Positions 20,201 through 26,265 are shown, counted from the stretch's first letter. The stretch: DNA of 64,000 bases from CAVQBJ01 sp963819075 (GCA_963819075.1 CAWFUP010000008.1:313506-377505); one strand, 5' to 3'. Notes: a model not told the origin generated them from the sequence alone. Made by a program: numbers and translations.

Positions 20201-23118
20201 AGCGCGCCGGTGGCACTGACCGTCAGACCGACCGTGTAGGTGACGTTCGGGGCACCCGCTGCCGGGGAGGAGAGTGCGACCGACGGCGACGCCGGCGCCT
20301 GCCCGGCCACCACAGAGTACTTGGGGGAGTTCGCGACGACGAGGTCCGAGGACGTCGAAACGCCGATCTGGTAGCTGCCGCTAGCGGGGTTCGTCACACC
20401 GGGAATCGTCAATCTCAGCCGATCGCCGGCCGTGACGGCCACGCTACTGGACAGCGTCACCGTCGTCGTGGCGCCGTTGTTCGAGGACGAGGCGGCCGAG
20501 TACCACAGGTCCTTGTTCGCCGTCACGTCGAACACATCGACGTACTGGCCGGCGAACACCGTGCCCGCGGGCCCCGCCACGCTGATCGACGCACCGCTCG
20601 CCAAGGCCCCGCTCGTGCTTGCCGACAACCCCACCGTGTACGTCACATTCGTGGCGCCCGCCGCCGCCGACGACAATGCCGCCGACGGCGTCCCGGGCGC
20701 CTGCGCAGCCACGAGCGAGTATGTCGCGGTGTTCGCGGCGACCGTGTCCGACGAGGTCGAGACACCGACGTCGTACATGCCGCTGGGCGGATTCGTCACG
20801 TCCGGGATCGTCAATCGCAGCTGATCGCCGCCGGCGACGACCCCGGCGCTCGACAGCTGCACGGTGGTCGTGGCCCCGCCGTTGGACGACGCCGCCGCCG
20901 AGTAGTAGCCAAGATCCCTGTTCGCCGTGACGTCGAACACATCGGCACTGCGGCCGGCGAACACCGTGCCCGGCGGCCCCGCGACCGTGATCGACCCCGC
21001 ACTCGTCAAGGCTCCACTCGCGCTCGCCGCCAACCCCACGGTGTACGTCACGTTCGTGGCGCCCGCCGCCAACGACGACAGCGCCACCGACGGCGACCCC
21101 GGCGCCCGCGTCGCCGTCAACGTCAACGCCGCCTGGCTTGCCGACGAGTCGGAACTCGTGGTGACCGTGACCGGAGCGCTGCCCGCCGAACCGTTGGTCA
21201 CGCCGGGAATCGTGACCCGCAGCCGGTGCCCGGCCGGAGCCGTGGCGGCGAGCTCCCACGTCCCCGTCGCGCCGCCACTCAAACTCGTCGCGTACGCCGC
21301 ACTGCCGAGATCCTGGTTGGCGGTCACGTCGAATACGTCAACGCTCTCGGCGGGGAACACCGTGCCTGCCGCCCCCACTAGCGTGATCGTTCCCGAGTCG
21401 CTGTACCCGTACTGGTAGTAGTTGTAGTCGTACGGATTGAACCCGGCCAGGGCGCCGGTCGCACTGGCGGTCAGACCGAGCGTGTAGGTCACGCCCGTGG
21501 CACCCGCCGCCGGGGAGGACACGTCGACCGAAGGCGACCCCGGCCCGTGCGCCGCGACCAGCGCATACGTGCTGGTGCTGGCGGTAGCCGTGTCCGAGCT
21601 GGTCGTCAGGGCGAGCCGAGCGCTTCCGGCTGACGGGTTCGTGACGCCGGGAATCGCAACGCTCGCCGCGTGCCCGGCCGGGAGAGATTCCGCCAGCTGC
21701 CAGGTCGCGACGTTGCCGGCGGTGCTCACCGTTACGGAGGTCGTGCCGAGCGGGCGACCGGTCGTGAGGTCGACCACTTCGACGTCCTGGTCCGGCAGCA
21801 CCGTCCCGAGCGGCGCAGTGAGGGTGATCGACGCGCCGCTTGCCAGCCCCCCGGTGAGACTCGCCGTGAACCCGAGCGTGTACGTCACATTCGCTGCCCC
21901 GGCCGCCAGCGACGACAGCGCCACCGACGGCGAGCCCGGCGCCTGCGCCGCCGTCAACATGTACGTGCCGGTCTGGGCGGGCTGCGTGTCCGAGCTCGTT
22001 GTGATCGCGAGCTGATCGCTGCCGGCCGGCGCGTTGGTCACGCCCGCGATGGTCACACGCAGACGATGCCCCGCGGCAACGGCGGTTGACAGCTGCCACG
22101 TCCCGGTGGCGCCAGCGATCGAGAAGGTCGGAGAGGCCTGGCCCAGATCCACGTTCGCCGTGAGGTCAAACACGTCGACGCTTTCGGTGGGGAACACCGT
22201 CCCCGCCGGCCCTGCGACCGTGATCGACCCGTTATCGCCGGACAGATCACTGACGTAGTACGAGTAAGGGTCAAACCCGGCGAGCCCGCCGGCCGGGCTC
22301 GTCGTGAACTCGACGGCGTAGTTGACCGTGGTCGCGTCCGCTGCCGTCGTCGAGAGCGCGACCGTCGGCGCGGTCACCGGCTGCGGCGCGGACAGCGAAT
22401 AGGTTGGGCTCGCGACCGGGGTCGCGTCCGACGACGTCGAGACCTCGAGTCGATATGACGCCGCGCCCGGGTTCGTGACACCACCGATCGTCAGACGAAT
22501 CTGATGACCGGCGGGGATGGACTGCTGCACGGTGTACGTGGCCGTCGCTGTCCCGTTGGAGAATGCGGGGTAGCTCGTCGTGCCGAGGTACTGGTTGGTG
22601 CCGACGTCGTACACCTCGGCATATTGGTCGGGGATCACGGTGCCGGTCGGGGCCGCGATCGTGATCGTGCTCATCGTGGCCAGCGCACCCGACGAGCTCG
22701 GCGTGAAGCCGACCGTGTAGGCGACCTCGGTGGCACCCGCCGCCGGCGAGGAGATCGACAGCGAGGTCGCCCCGACCGACGACGCCTGGGCGACCGCGGG
22801 GGCGAGACAGACGAGTAGCAGCGCGATGATGGCCGCGGCCAGTCCGCGCAACAGCGGTGGCGCGAGACCACGCCCTGCGTCGTCGCCCGATGCGGCACGC
22901 CGAGCCGGCTGGATGTCGACCTGAACCGTGCACCCACGGAGCACGAGACACTCCGCGAGGGCGTCGTTGCGCATTCCCTGTAGAACGGGCGCCGCGCGCG
23001 CAAACTCGCGCGCCGGCGGTGGTCGAGCCCCGGTCCTCCGTTCCGCCCCTACGAGCACGCCACCCTCCGTGACCTGTTCAGCTGCTCCCGCCGTTCGATC
23101 ATCGCCTCGCATCCGCAC
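5281..23118 (-). CDS. Giant secreted multidomain surface protein (~5,900 aa) with IPT/TIG, PKD and lipase-like domains
   Basis: One uninterrupted frame of about 5,945 codons. Order, numbered from an ATG at 23118: a ~85-residue extension; signal peptide (~90-112, GLAAAIIALLLVCLAPAVAQA); about 23 repeats of ~139 residues (to ~3280) with the signatures VTYTVGL, GTVFPNE.VDVFDVTAN.DLG and VSTSSD; 13 IPT/TIG domains of ~86 residues (~3283-4400, GPT.GGT.VTITGTNL); two PKD domains (~4403-4573, YTIDFGDG and YHWTFGDG); a carboxypeptidase-regulatory-like domain; a beta-rich region; an alpha/beta-hydrolase-like segment with GHSEGG (~5356); three more regulatory-like beta domains (~5540-5785); a Thr-rich linker; and a basic two-Cys tail. 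No LPxTG sortase signal was seen. A GTG at 23058 preceded by GGAGG is an alternative, perhaps better, start. Probable role: adhesin or surface fibre carrying a hydrolase; substrate unknown. Confidence 0.88.
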   Translation of the reverse strand: MRMRGDDRTAGAAEQVTEGGVLVGAERRTGARPPPAREFARAAPVLQGMRNDALAECLVLRGCTVQVDIQPARRAASGDDAGRGLAPPLLRGLAAAIIALLLVCLAPAVAQASSVGATSLSISSPAAGATEVAYTVGFTPSSSGALATMSTITIAAPTGTVIPDQYAEVYDVGTNQYLGTTSYPAFSNGTATATYTVQQSIPAGHQIRLTIGGVTNPGAASYRLEVSTSSDATPVASPTYSLSAPQPVTAPTVALSTTAADATTVNYAVEFTTSPAGGLAGFDPYSYYVSDLSGDNGSITVAGPAGTVFPTESVDVFDLTANVDLGQASPTFSIAGATGTWQLSTAVAAGHRLRVTIAGVTNAPAGSDQLAITTSSDTQPAQTGTYMLTAAQAPGSPSVALSSLAAGAANVTYTLGFTASLTGGLASGASITLTAPLGTVLPDQDVEVVDLTTGRPLGTTSVTVSTAGNVATWQLAESLPAGHAASVAIPGVTNPSAGSARLALTTSSDTATASTSTYALVAAHGPGSPSVDVSSPAAGATGVTYTLGLTASATGALAGFNPYDYNYYQYGYSDSGTITLVGAAGTVFPAESVDVFDVTANQDLGSAAYATSLSGGATGTWELAATAPAGHRLRVTIPGVTNGSAGSAPVTVTTSSDSSASQAALTLTATRAPGSPSVALSSLAAGATNVTYTVGLAASASGALTSAGSITVAGPPGTVFAGRSADVFDVTANRDLGYYSAAASSNGGATTTVQLSSAGVVAGGDQLRLTIPDVTNPPSGMYDVGVSTSSDTVAANTATYSLVAAQAPGTPSAALSSAAAGATNVTYTVGLSASTSGALASGASISVAGPAGTVFAGQYVDVFDVTANKDLWYSAASSSNNGATTTVTLSSSVAVTAGDRLRLTIPGVTNPASGSYQIGVSTSSDLVVANSPKYSVVAGQAPASPSVALSSPAAGAPNVTYTVGLTVSATGALAGYSYGYAGYAESGTITLAAPAGTAFPAEDVDVFDVTANQDLGTAIYTTSVNNGATRTWELASAAPAGHRLRVTIPGVTNAPAGSDQLAISTSSDTVAAQAPLTLTAPRAPAAPAVELSTMAAGATNVTYTVGLVASASGALASGGSITLTGPAGTVFPGQAVDVFDVTASKDLGSFASSSSNHGATTTVALSGAGASAPAGDQLRLTVPGVTNPATGAYQLGVSTSSDSVLADTATYSVVAAQAPASPTVSVSSSAAGTTNVTYTVGLTTSSSGALAGYNPYYSYNYYYGYGYGDSGTITLVAPAGTVLPNENVDVFDVTANQDLGSAMYSTSLSGGASGTWELATAAPASHRLRITIPGVTNAPQGTDELAISTSSDTVAAQAPLTLTAARAPGSPSVGLSSPAANATNVTYTVGLTTSAGGGWAGGGSITVAGPAGTVFPNESVDVFDVTANTDLGAFSAASSAGGATTTVTLSGESVAGGHQLRLSIPGVTNAGVGATSLAVSTSSDTVAGTVPYTLFAAQPVGSPAVLLSSYSPADTNVTYTVGFTASATGALAAGVATITVTAPAGTTIPAESIDVYDATTNEDLGYTTYGTQPDGSASETWSLSPPVPAGHRLQLTIAGVTNPAAGDYPLSVSTSSDSVASTATYAIGGTPLPPPATPTVALSTPAAGATGVAYTVGLSTSASGALTAGSDSITVTGPAGTVIPDQAIDVFDVSAGVDLGNTQPPTLSNGDATATWIMNSNVPAGHLLRLHIADVSNPGAGTYQLAVGTSVDGPRQTTKYTVSVAQAPASASATLSSRAAGASDVTYTTTFTTSPTGALTPAGGSFTVAAPPGTVFPNQNVDVFDVTTNTDLGNTTGVTLGDGAATATWVLNAYVPAGDLLRVAIAGVTNAPAGTEPLAITTSSDVLAAHAPLTLTASQAPSAASVAVTSPAASAASVTYTVGLTTSVTGALANGATVTLVGSAGTVFPNEGVDVFDVTANEDLGVAAYSASSSGGATATWQLAGAVAAGDRLRVTVPGVTNGSAGSDPVAISTSSDSVVAQAPLTLVAARAPGSPSVALSSLAAGATNVTYTVGLAASASGALVGGGSIVVVGPAGTVFPNEQVDVFDVTANSDLGWFSASSSGATTTVALSAGVVVAGGDRLRLTIAGVTNPGSGGYQVGVSTSSDSVVANTAAYSVVAAQAPSAVSVALSSLAAGATNVTYTVGLTASSSGGLAGPTPNATNYYSGANVDAGTVTLVGSAGTVFPNEGVDVFDVTANEDLGVAAYSASSSGGATATWQLAGAVAAGDRLRVTVPGVTNGSAGSDPVAISTSSDSVVAQAPLTLVAARAPGSPSVALSSLAAGATNVTYTVGLAASASGALVGGGSIVVVGPAGTVFPNEQVDVFDVTANSDLGWFSASSSGATTTVALSAGVVVAGGDRLRLTIAGVTNPGSGGYQVGVSTSSDSVVANTAAYSVVAAQAPSAVSVALSSLAAGATNVTYTVGLTASSSGGLAGPTPNATNYYSGANVDAGTVTLVGSAGTVFPNEGVDVFDVTANEDLGVAAYSASSSGGATATWQLAGAVAAGDRLRVTVPGVTNGSAGSDPVAISTSSDSVVAQAPLTLVAARAPGSPSVALSSLAAGATNVTYTVGLAASASGALVGGGSIVVVGPAGTVFPNEQVDVFDVTANSDLGWFSASSSGATTTVALSAGVVVAGGDRLRLTIAGVTNPGSGGYQVGVSTSSDSVVANTAAYSVVAAQAPSAVSVALSSLAAGATNVTYTVGLTASSSGGLAAPTPNAIYNYYYGYGYSNAGTITLVGSAGTVFPVKSVDVFDVTANEDLGVAAYSASSSGGATATWQLAGAVAAGDRLRVTVPGVTNGPMGTDPLAISTSSDTVVAQAPLTLAAPQVAESPSVAMTSNAANAANVTYVVGFASSSTGDLEPGGSALSSITVAAPAGTALPDSRVDVFDVTANQDLGASGYPTLSAGGATATWPLGLAYRVPAGDTLRVTIPGVINPNAGSYQLSVATSSDGAAKTPAYVVNPAGAVSAPQVALTSSAAGATEVRYRATFGLSSAGTLASGGTIALTAPASGATFTGATLGDYAVHDVTTGQIVALDGVNVTGGGHTVTLTLGGSVAAGDVVSVTAASVTNPTVASISNTLTVTTSADRTAVASSAFTTVAAAAVSLPSVAPSSTLPGATAVTYAVDFQTSAGGGLGGNPEPGTITLAAASGTILPGAPDDFTIADASTNHTFAATSVTLANGGATATVGVPVGVTSGDVLQLTVTNVTNPAAGTYTIGITTSSDTLAASTPAYAIVGPPVVSAISPARGPSTGGTSVTITGTNLQGVTTVDFGSTAATGVSVNGAGTQIKAISPPQPAGTVDITVTTLSGTSTTSAGDRFAYAATPAVSSLSPSSGPTGGGTTVTLSGTYLAGATTVRFGTAPATGVNVNAAGTQITATSPAGSGSVDVTVTTPLGTTGTTTADRFTYVPAPSVSGVSPASGPAAGGTSVVIAGTNLAGATGVRFGSAPATSIGVNAAGTQMTATSPPGAGTVDVTVTTAGGTSATGNADRFTYIPVPSVTAMTPSAGAISGGTAVTIAGANLTGAASVRFGSASATGVSVNAAGTQLTATSPPGSGTVDVTVTTPGGTSATTAADEFAYVGAPHVSGLYPTAGPAAGATAVTITGTNLTGATSVKFGRTAATSVSVNAQGTQLTAIAPTGTGMVDVTVTTPGGTSAATAADEFSYLLPPTVSGVAPASGPALGGAPVTITGTNLSRATAVLFGSTPAYGVSINGAGTQITAYPPGGSGTVHVSVTTPGGTSTTSTVDEFTYLPAPTVSAVAPAFGPPGGGTAVTITGTNLTGATSVRFGSVAATAVSVSDAGTQITATAPAGSGTVDVTVTTAGGTSDTSAADLYAYVATPAVSGVSPSSGPTAGATLVAITGTNLSGVTSVKFGSATATSVSVNPEGTRLTAESPAGLGTVDVTVTTPGGTSATSSADHFTYVAPPTVSALTPSSGPTGGGTLVSITGTNLSGATEVQFGAVPAHGVSVNAQGTQLTAISPYGVGTADVTVTTPGGTSATSTADQFTYVPPPTIAGINPPSGPTGGATVVTITGTNLSGATAVKFGSGAATAVSVNSAGTQVTAKAPAGTGAVDVTVTTVGGTSVTSGADQFTYLATPVVSGINPSSGPGAGDTAVTVTGTNLAGATSVKFGSAAATNVSVNAQGTQLTATSPAGRGTVDVTVTTPGGTSTTSSADQFTYVSAPTVSGLTPSSGPTAGGTSVAITGTNLSGATSVRFGSSPATSVSVNAQGTQLTATSPAGTGTLDVTVTTPGGTSATGTADRFTYVPPPTVTAISPASGSTGGGTSVTITGTSLSETTAVTFGSSAATALVVNAAGTQITATSPAGTGTVDVTVTAPGGTSATVVADQFTYVPLTAALTLDKTSGPGPLTVAATVSGNAPSGHALTYTIDFGDGSSPVSGSLPAAAISHTYTSAGSYVVQLSVTDGTSTATQTASVAVALGEPLTANAGDDQVVSVSTPVHFDGTASLPSAGIDSYHWTFGDGATADGATTDHTYTTAGTYTATLTVTEGSQTKSASATITITPAPQSTGLAVTVTDTSGSRLANADVVVITSSGQKYSATTDAGGIGHVQGLADGSYTVYGWAGGYLPATASATVANGAGQVTMALRAGQVATTSLTSKPLTKAQIIAAGIDPNDPANQNVFQFEIHLAFRGSSTVVSGYAAGGGGGGGWFPLGLGFDGSNVPCTTVCSYSWGDYTTYVSIRWYNSEPELLWLVIPGKASWLKEFFSVQMMVTNLAAPGFTLNHGVATLPLPAGLSLAPTAKPQQSTVAMPDIPGGGSATANWIVRGDTEGFYPLTASYAGLLQPFGAPISLQAATKTDLHVWGGSALQMIVDTDDHVYNGYPYLVRVGLKNVADVPVYNPAIQLLPNGRLNYIYQPQERLTQATGEVDPGQTFWTDYYRLVPEITGALDLADSFVKQTAGNVSVASTIVSHPAANPADAPAITSVALKDKIGLEWAPVSGATGYHIFSTPSPDTPFAPQPDPATMLPASDGMLKAYVPFTHGTHRWFAVSSTINGVPTMVHPLVSGDSVASAPSPTVSVSIDDKTGTSQTCGQTSVPVTFTFTDRFFGMSAYKIDGVSESTAGQWVTHGVSGETYSVTDTVKLTNGQELKVSAQGENTDSDNGPMPAWTATFDTSCPPQPAVVLAAGLTTDLAGSGSGQNDQPSASPNSLQDRPWSCDSSGQPHFQDKTDWFDRFFATNACDAQGVSRGNLISYLVSRGYDPGSDRTSANRTILEFSYNGAVASCDNGAQPTFEPKAYSSFDTVTELAELAADTWFEADSYVKQLEQYSKCWQARHGYPLTFTVIGHSEGGYEGIVMALAAWHEGYKGLISNVVTVDGAVQPWQVANDLNLGSCFAPTGIWHFPADLFSWALKDITERFLPVTLTDDAAMTAEIALVQARGTRVATTTNLDDPCLFPDATLNPIADQVQSWDINYGDGSTLHSAALQAHGNAVDTPGFPLADFLSSGWLPDATSFGSAAPAARTSAVPAVDTGGLHGTVIDPNTHQPVSAAGVSIFGPAGMQFTHAAADGSFSFSGMAPGAYALFVDPIGPDVKGAWVGGSTEADATSYTVGSGITEVGDVGGAALARLAVTLQDAQGNPVTDGKVELFNANGRPVTSALTDASGTGVLFASPGQYIVAAVAPTGRPWSSQITLTASQSITATLQPGVTVGGTLHDQTGAPLAGIVAALYSGDAVVAATQTSTDGSFSFAGVPPGDYTVKFYEVLSRFQIPPISVPVTAVAGQPASSISESAATTTTTMTSSGNSTTTSTTTTTAHTTSAPPPTTATTTSTTTPPPTPPSTATVSGTTTANFTVSTTAITTSTTAMTTASSSGGVQGIAKHVRRPLTQAQKRARAVAACSKLKNRRKREKCVAAAKRRYPITAPKKRHPARKKHRR
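14855..17311. repeat. Near-identical 837-bp tandem repeat inside the giant gene (about 2.9 copies)
   Basis: The sequence repeats with a period of exactly 837 bp (for example ACCGACCGTATAC at 14884, 15721 and 16558). 837 bp is 279 codons, two of the ~139-residue protein repeats, so the amplification is in frame. Identity starts at about 14855 and stops at about 17311. Flanking repeats of the same protein family are clearly diverged in DNA, so these copies arose recently or are being homogenised. Confidence 0.9.
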
Positions 23119-23261
23119 GAAGGTACGCCCGCGCCAGCGTCGCGGACACGGTGAAATGTGATGAGCACCGCCACCTACGCCAACCCCTGCGGCCGCCGCT
23201 CTACCGCGCGGTGAGTCTATACGCAGCCATGAATTAGTGTTCTGCGGACTATGGGGACCGC
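23119..23261. promoter_or_regulatory. Divergent control region between giant surface gene and LuxR-type regulator
   Basis: Only 143 bp separate the outermost start of the giant gene (minus) from the GTG of the first regulator gene (plus), so both promoters should lie here. I see no clear consensus -35/-10 pair or inverted operator by eye. Confidence 0.4.
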
Positions 23262-24149
23262 GTGAGGCGCGACGCTGCCGTCGAGTCGGGGCGGGCAGGG
23301 ACGTCCCAGCCGGCGGTCACGGCTGCCGCGCATCACGTGGCGATCGCGGTTCTGCGCCTCGGGCTCGGCCTGACGCTCGCCGCGGCCGCAACGGACTGGC
23401 TGTTCGCCGCAATCGCGGGCGCGGGCTCCGTCGCGATGCTCGAGGGAGCGCTCCTGACCGGGTTGGCGGGTGCTGCGCTGGTGCACGTCGATTACACGGC
23501 CCGACTGCTGCGCCCGACCGGGCGGGTGCTGATCCCCGTGCTGCTGTTCGCGGCCGTCGGCGCCTTGGACTTCGGGCTGCAAACGCACTATTCGGAAGTG
23601 GCTCCGGCCATCGTGTGGATCGCGGTCATCGTCTCCGCTACCACGTGGGTCGCCTGGTGTGTCGTGGTCTCGGTTGCCGGCTACGTCGCCGACCTCGCGC
23701 TTCAGGGACATTCAGCGGCGTGGATGCTCGCGGGACCCGGTCAGACCCTCCTGGCAAACCAGACCGTAGATCTCCTCGCCAACGCAGCCGTCGTGCTGCT
23801 GCTCGTCGCGGTCCTGCGCCGGTTCGTCACCTCCGTTCCGGCCCGTCTGGAGGCGGTGCGTAGGGGCGGGCCGTCCCTGACCGCGCAACTCGCGTTGGCG
23901 GCCGGCGCGTCCCCGAGCCTCCTCCTCGGTCGGGCGCACCCGGTCGCCGTCACCGCAACACTGAGCGACGCGGAGCGGCGGGTGCTCTCGCTACTCGCAG
24001 ACGGTCGCGCGCCCAAGCAGGCCGCGCGCGACCTCAGCGTCGCCTTGCCGACCACTCGGTCGCACATCTCCTCGGCGAAACGCAAGACCGGTGCGCGCAC
24101 GCTGGAACAGCTCGTCGCATTCCACGTGGAGGCCGATGTCCGCGATTGA
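23262..24149 (+). CDS. Membrane-bound LuxR-type transcriptional regulator
   Basis: A 295-residue protein. Residues ~25-190 contain several hydrophobic helices (VAIAVLRLGLGLTLAAAA, LLTGLAGAALVHV, LIPVLLFAAVGAL, IVWIAVIVSATTWVAWCVVVSVAGYVA, LLANAAVVLLLVAVL). The last ~65 residues form a LuxR/GerE-type helix-turn-helix: LSDAERRVLSLLADGRAPKQAARDLSVALPTTRSHISSAKRKTGARTLEQLV. It therefore probably senses an envelope signal and binds DNA from the membrane. The GTG at 23262 has GGGGA upstream. It is divergent from the giant surface gene, and its end overlaps the paralogous regulator gene downstream by 14 nt. Control of the giant gene is inferred from position only. Confidence 0.8.
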   Translation: MRRDAAVESGRAGTSQPAVTAAAHHVAIAVLRLGLGLTLAAAATDWLFAAIAGAGSVAMLEGALLTGLAGAALVHVDYTARLLRPTGRVLIPVLLFAAVGALDFGLQTHYSEVAPAIVWIAVIVSATTWVAWCVVVSVAGYVADLALQGHSAAWMLAGPGQTLLANQTVDLLANAAVVLLLVAVLRRFVTSVPARLEAVRRGGPSLTAQLALAAGASPSLLLGRAHPVAVTATLSDAERRVLSLLADGRAPKQAARDLSVALPTTRSHISSAKRKTGARTLEQLVAFHVEADVRD

Positions 24150-25086
24150 ACTGCGACCGGCAAGCGGCTCGCCGGCGCGCAGCGCGGCGGGTCCGCTCGT
24201 GCGCAACGGCGCCGAACTGGTCCATCTGACCGAGGCGCTGTACCTGCAGCTGTTTCGCATGGTCATGGCCCTCACTCTCGCCGGGTGCGTCCTATCGATC
24301 TGGTTCGGTGCGCTGGCCGACCGCGGCGCGCCGAGTGCACTAACTCTCGTCTTCGCCGGCGGCGGGATCGCCTTCGCCGCCGCGGGGCTAGCGCGGCCCG
24401 ATCACCTATACGGCTGGCTTCGCTACAGCCGCTGGCGTCAACTGACGCCGGCGGCCGTCGCAGCCACGATGGTCGCCGTCAACGGACCCGACAGCCCTTC
24501 CTGGTGGGTCGCGATGCCGCTGCTATGGGTGGTCGCAGACCTCGCGCCGAACGGGCTCGCGCTCGCCGCTGCAGCAGTCACGTCGCTGGCGTATCTCGCC
24601 GGTACGGTGCTCGGCGGTGAGGCCCTGATCCAGAGCGGGAACGCCGGCATCCTCGCCGCAGCCGTCGCGCTCTTTGTCAACACCGCGATCGGTCGCCTGG
24701 CCGCCGAGGTCTTCGGCCGCTTCGTGCTGCGACTCGGTCGGCTCGCCTCGGCACAAGCCGACGTGAGCGCGAAGCCCGTGCCGGTCCCCAATCTCGCCGG
24801 CGCGCACTCCGAGACGCCGGCGCCCACCCACGCGAGGCGTCGCCCTCGTCGCACCGTCGGTCCGTTAGGCCTAACCGCGCGCCAACTCGAGGTCGCATTG
24901 CTCGTGCGAGACGGCCTGCGCCAGAGCGAGATCGCCCTCTGTCTGTCCATCTCCCCGCGGCAGGTCGCGCGCCTGTTGACCGATGCACGCGAGAGGACGG
25001 GCGCGGCGAGCACGGCACATCTCGTCGCCATGCTCGTCGCGGCGGACCTCACACCGCCGCCCGAAACCGAGCCAGCCGCTCCATAG
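24136..25086 (+). CDS. Second membrane-bound LuxR-type regulator (paralogue of upstream gene)
   Basis: A 316-residue protein from an ATG at 24136 (MSAIELRPASG), overlapping the upstream gene's end by 14 nt; the longer upstream frame is antisense-like and was rejected. Hydrophobic helices fill residues ~40-210 (MVMALTLAGCVLSIWFGAL, LTLVFAGGGIAFAAAGL, WWVAMPLLWVVADLA, GLALAAAAVTSLAYLAG, GILAAAVALFVNTAIG). A basic, Pro-rich linker precedes the C-terminal LuxR-type HTH: LTARQLEVALLVRDGLRQSEIALCLSISPRQVARLLTDARERTGAASTAHLVAML. The layout matches the preceding gene, and they may act as a pair or heterodimer. A small GC hairpin follows the stop. Confidence 0.8.
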   Translation: MSAIELRPASGSPARSAAGPLVRNGAELVHLTEALYLQLFRMVMALTLAGCVLSIWFGALADRGAPSALTLVFAGGGIAFAAAGLARPDHLYGWLRYSRWRQLTPAAVAATMVAVNGPDSPSWWVAMPLLWVVADLAPNGLALAAAAVTSLAYLAGTVLGGEALIQSGNAGILAAAVALFVNTAIGRLAAEVFGRFVLRLGRLASAQADVSAKPVPVPNLAGAHSETPAPTHARRRPRRTVGPLGLTARQLEVALLVRDGLRQSEIALCLSISPRQVARLLTDARERTGAASTAHLVAMLVAADLTPPPETEPAAP

Positions 25087-25093
25087 GCATGCC

Positions 25094-25105
25094 CCCGCAA
25101 GCGGG
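25094..25105 (+). terminator. Possible terminator hairpin after the regulator pair
   Basis: CCCGC and GCGGG pair across an AA loop 7 nt after the stop at 25086, followed by a CT-rich run (CTCTCTCTT). The stem is short, so the call is tentative. Confidence 0.35.
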
Positions 25106-25437
25106 CCTCTCTCTTCGGCCCGCACGCCCGATCGGCCGACCCGAGTTAGCCACCGAGCTTCGCCCGGAGCGAGCTTCGACGCCGAGCCCTCCACCGGCGT
25201 CGTGAAGCTCGATACTCACTATTATGACGTCTAGCCTGCAAATCAGGGGTTCCGGGTGGCTGGCGGTGCGTGCGTCATACTCGGCGTGTGACCACCTACC
25301 GGTCATCCAGCACCGCCGTTCTCCCGCTATACAGGTGCCGCGGCGTGCTTCGCCGTGCGAGCGATTGCGCACCGGCGGGACGGCTGAGTCGTCTTGCGGT
25401 CGGCGCTACATCCCCGCCTCGGGCACCGTGACGCTGG
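25106..25437. other. Intergenic stretch, no gene seen
   Basis: About 330 bp between the regulator pair and the secreted protein gene. Moderately AT-rich around 25210-25240, where the promoter of the downstream gene may lie. No frame with credible composition was found. Confidence 0.4.
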
Positions 25438-26265
25438 ATGACGAGCGCGGCGTGGAGAACGATTGCTGGGGCGACCTCAGGCTGCTGCGCTGCGGCGATC
25501 GGCGTGATGGTAATTGCGCTAGCGCCGGCCGCTGCGGGAGCAGCTGTTCCCACGATGACGTTCACGCCGACCAGCGTGACGCCGGCGAACGGAGCCAGCC
25601 TTGTGGCTGAGACTGCAGCTGAGATTGAAGCTGACCCGCCGCAGTGGTCGATGACCACACAGCCTGGGCTGACCTCTGTTGGCATCCGCGTGTCGACAAG
25701 CCCAGCCGTCGGCGCCGATGGCATGACGCTGTCCGATCTGGACCAAGCTGGCTTCTTCGAGCTCTACGAAAGCGCGACCAATCCCGGCGTCTACACGGGG
25801 CCCGCGGCCAATAGCTGGCTGAGTCAGCCGGGAACCTACTACTGGCAGATACAAGCGGGCGATCTTCAGTCCGGCGTGGACCCTGTGACGGGCTTCCCTA
25901 CGAGCACCTTCAGCCAGCTGGTCAGCCCGATCTACACGTTGACCGTCAGTGCCCCAGCGCCGCCGCCGCCGACAACGCCCACCTTCAGCCGCGCGCAGGC
26001 GGCAGGTGTAGTTCCGGCCGCTATCCGGCAGGCCACGGGGCGGCGCCCCAGCAATCTGCATGTGTCCTGTCAGCAGGCTGCAGCCCTCGCCTTCGGATGC
26101 AATGTGTCCTGGCGCGATCCGGTCTCGGTGTGGGCCGGCAAGATGAGCGTCACGTACGACGCCGCCAACCAGCAGGCCGATTACTCGTTCTCTGGGTTAC
26201 GGGCCACGCTGGCCTGCGTTCGGCGCAAGTCGGTCAAGCGTTGTGCTCGTCACGTGAGCTTCTAG
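25438..26265 (+). CDS. Secreted protein with Pro-rich hinge and Cys-containing C-terminal domain
   Basis: A 275-residue protein. The N-terminal hydrophobic stretch (CCAAAIGVMVIALAPAAAGAA) is a signal peptide. Residues ~40-165 form a beta-rich Fn3/Ig-like domain (VTPANGASLV, TSVGIRVSTSP, GTYYWQIQAGD), typical of extracellular proteins of this group. A PAPPPPTTP hinge leads to a C-terminal domain (ATGRRPSNLHVSCQQ, AFGCNVSWRDP, LACVRRKSVKRCARHVSF) whose four Cys could form two disulphides. Function unknown; a protein-binding or envelope role is likely. A stem-loop repeat follows 69 nt after the stop. Confidence 0.75.
   Translation: MTSAAWRTIAGATSGCCAAAIGVMVIALAPAAAGAAVPTMTFTPTSVTPANGASLVAETAAEIEADPPQWSMTTQPGLTSVGIRVSTSPAVGADGMTLSDLDQAGFFELYESATNPGVYTGPAANSWLSQPGTYYWQIQAGDLQSGVDPVTGFPTSTFSQLVSPIYTLTVSAPAPPPPTTPTFSRAQAAGVVPAAIRQATGRRPSNLHVSCQQAAALAFGCNVSWRDPVSVWAGKMSVTYDAANQQADYSFSGLRATLACVRRKSVKRCARHVSF

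Noticed and set aside
5453..22924. Many long plus-strand open frames across the giant gene, some recurring every 258 or 837 bp
   Set aside because: They are antisense shadows of the repeated minus-strand protein; composition and periodicity follow the sense repeats, and none has a credible start or domain.
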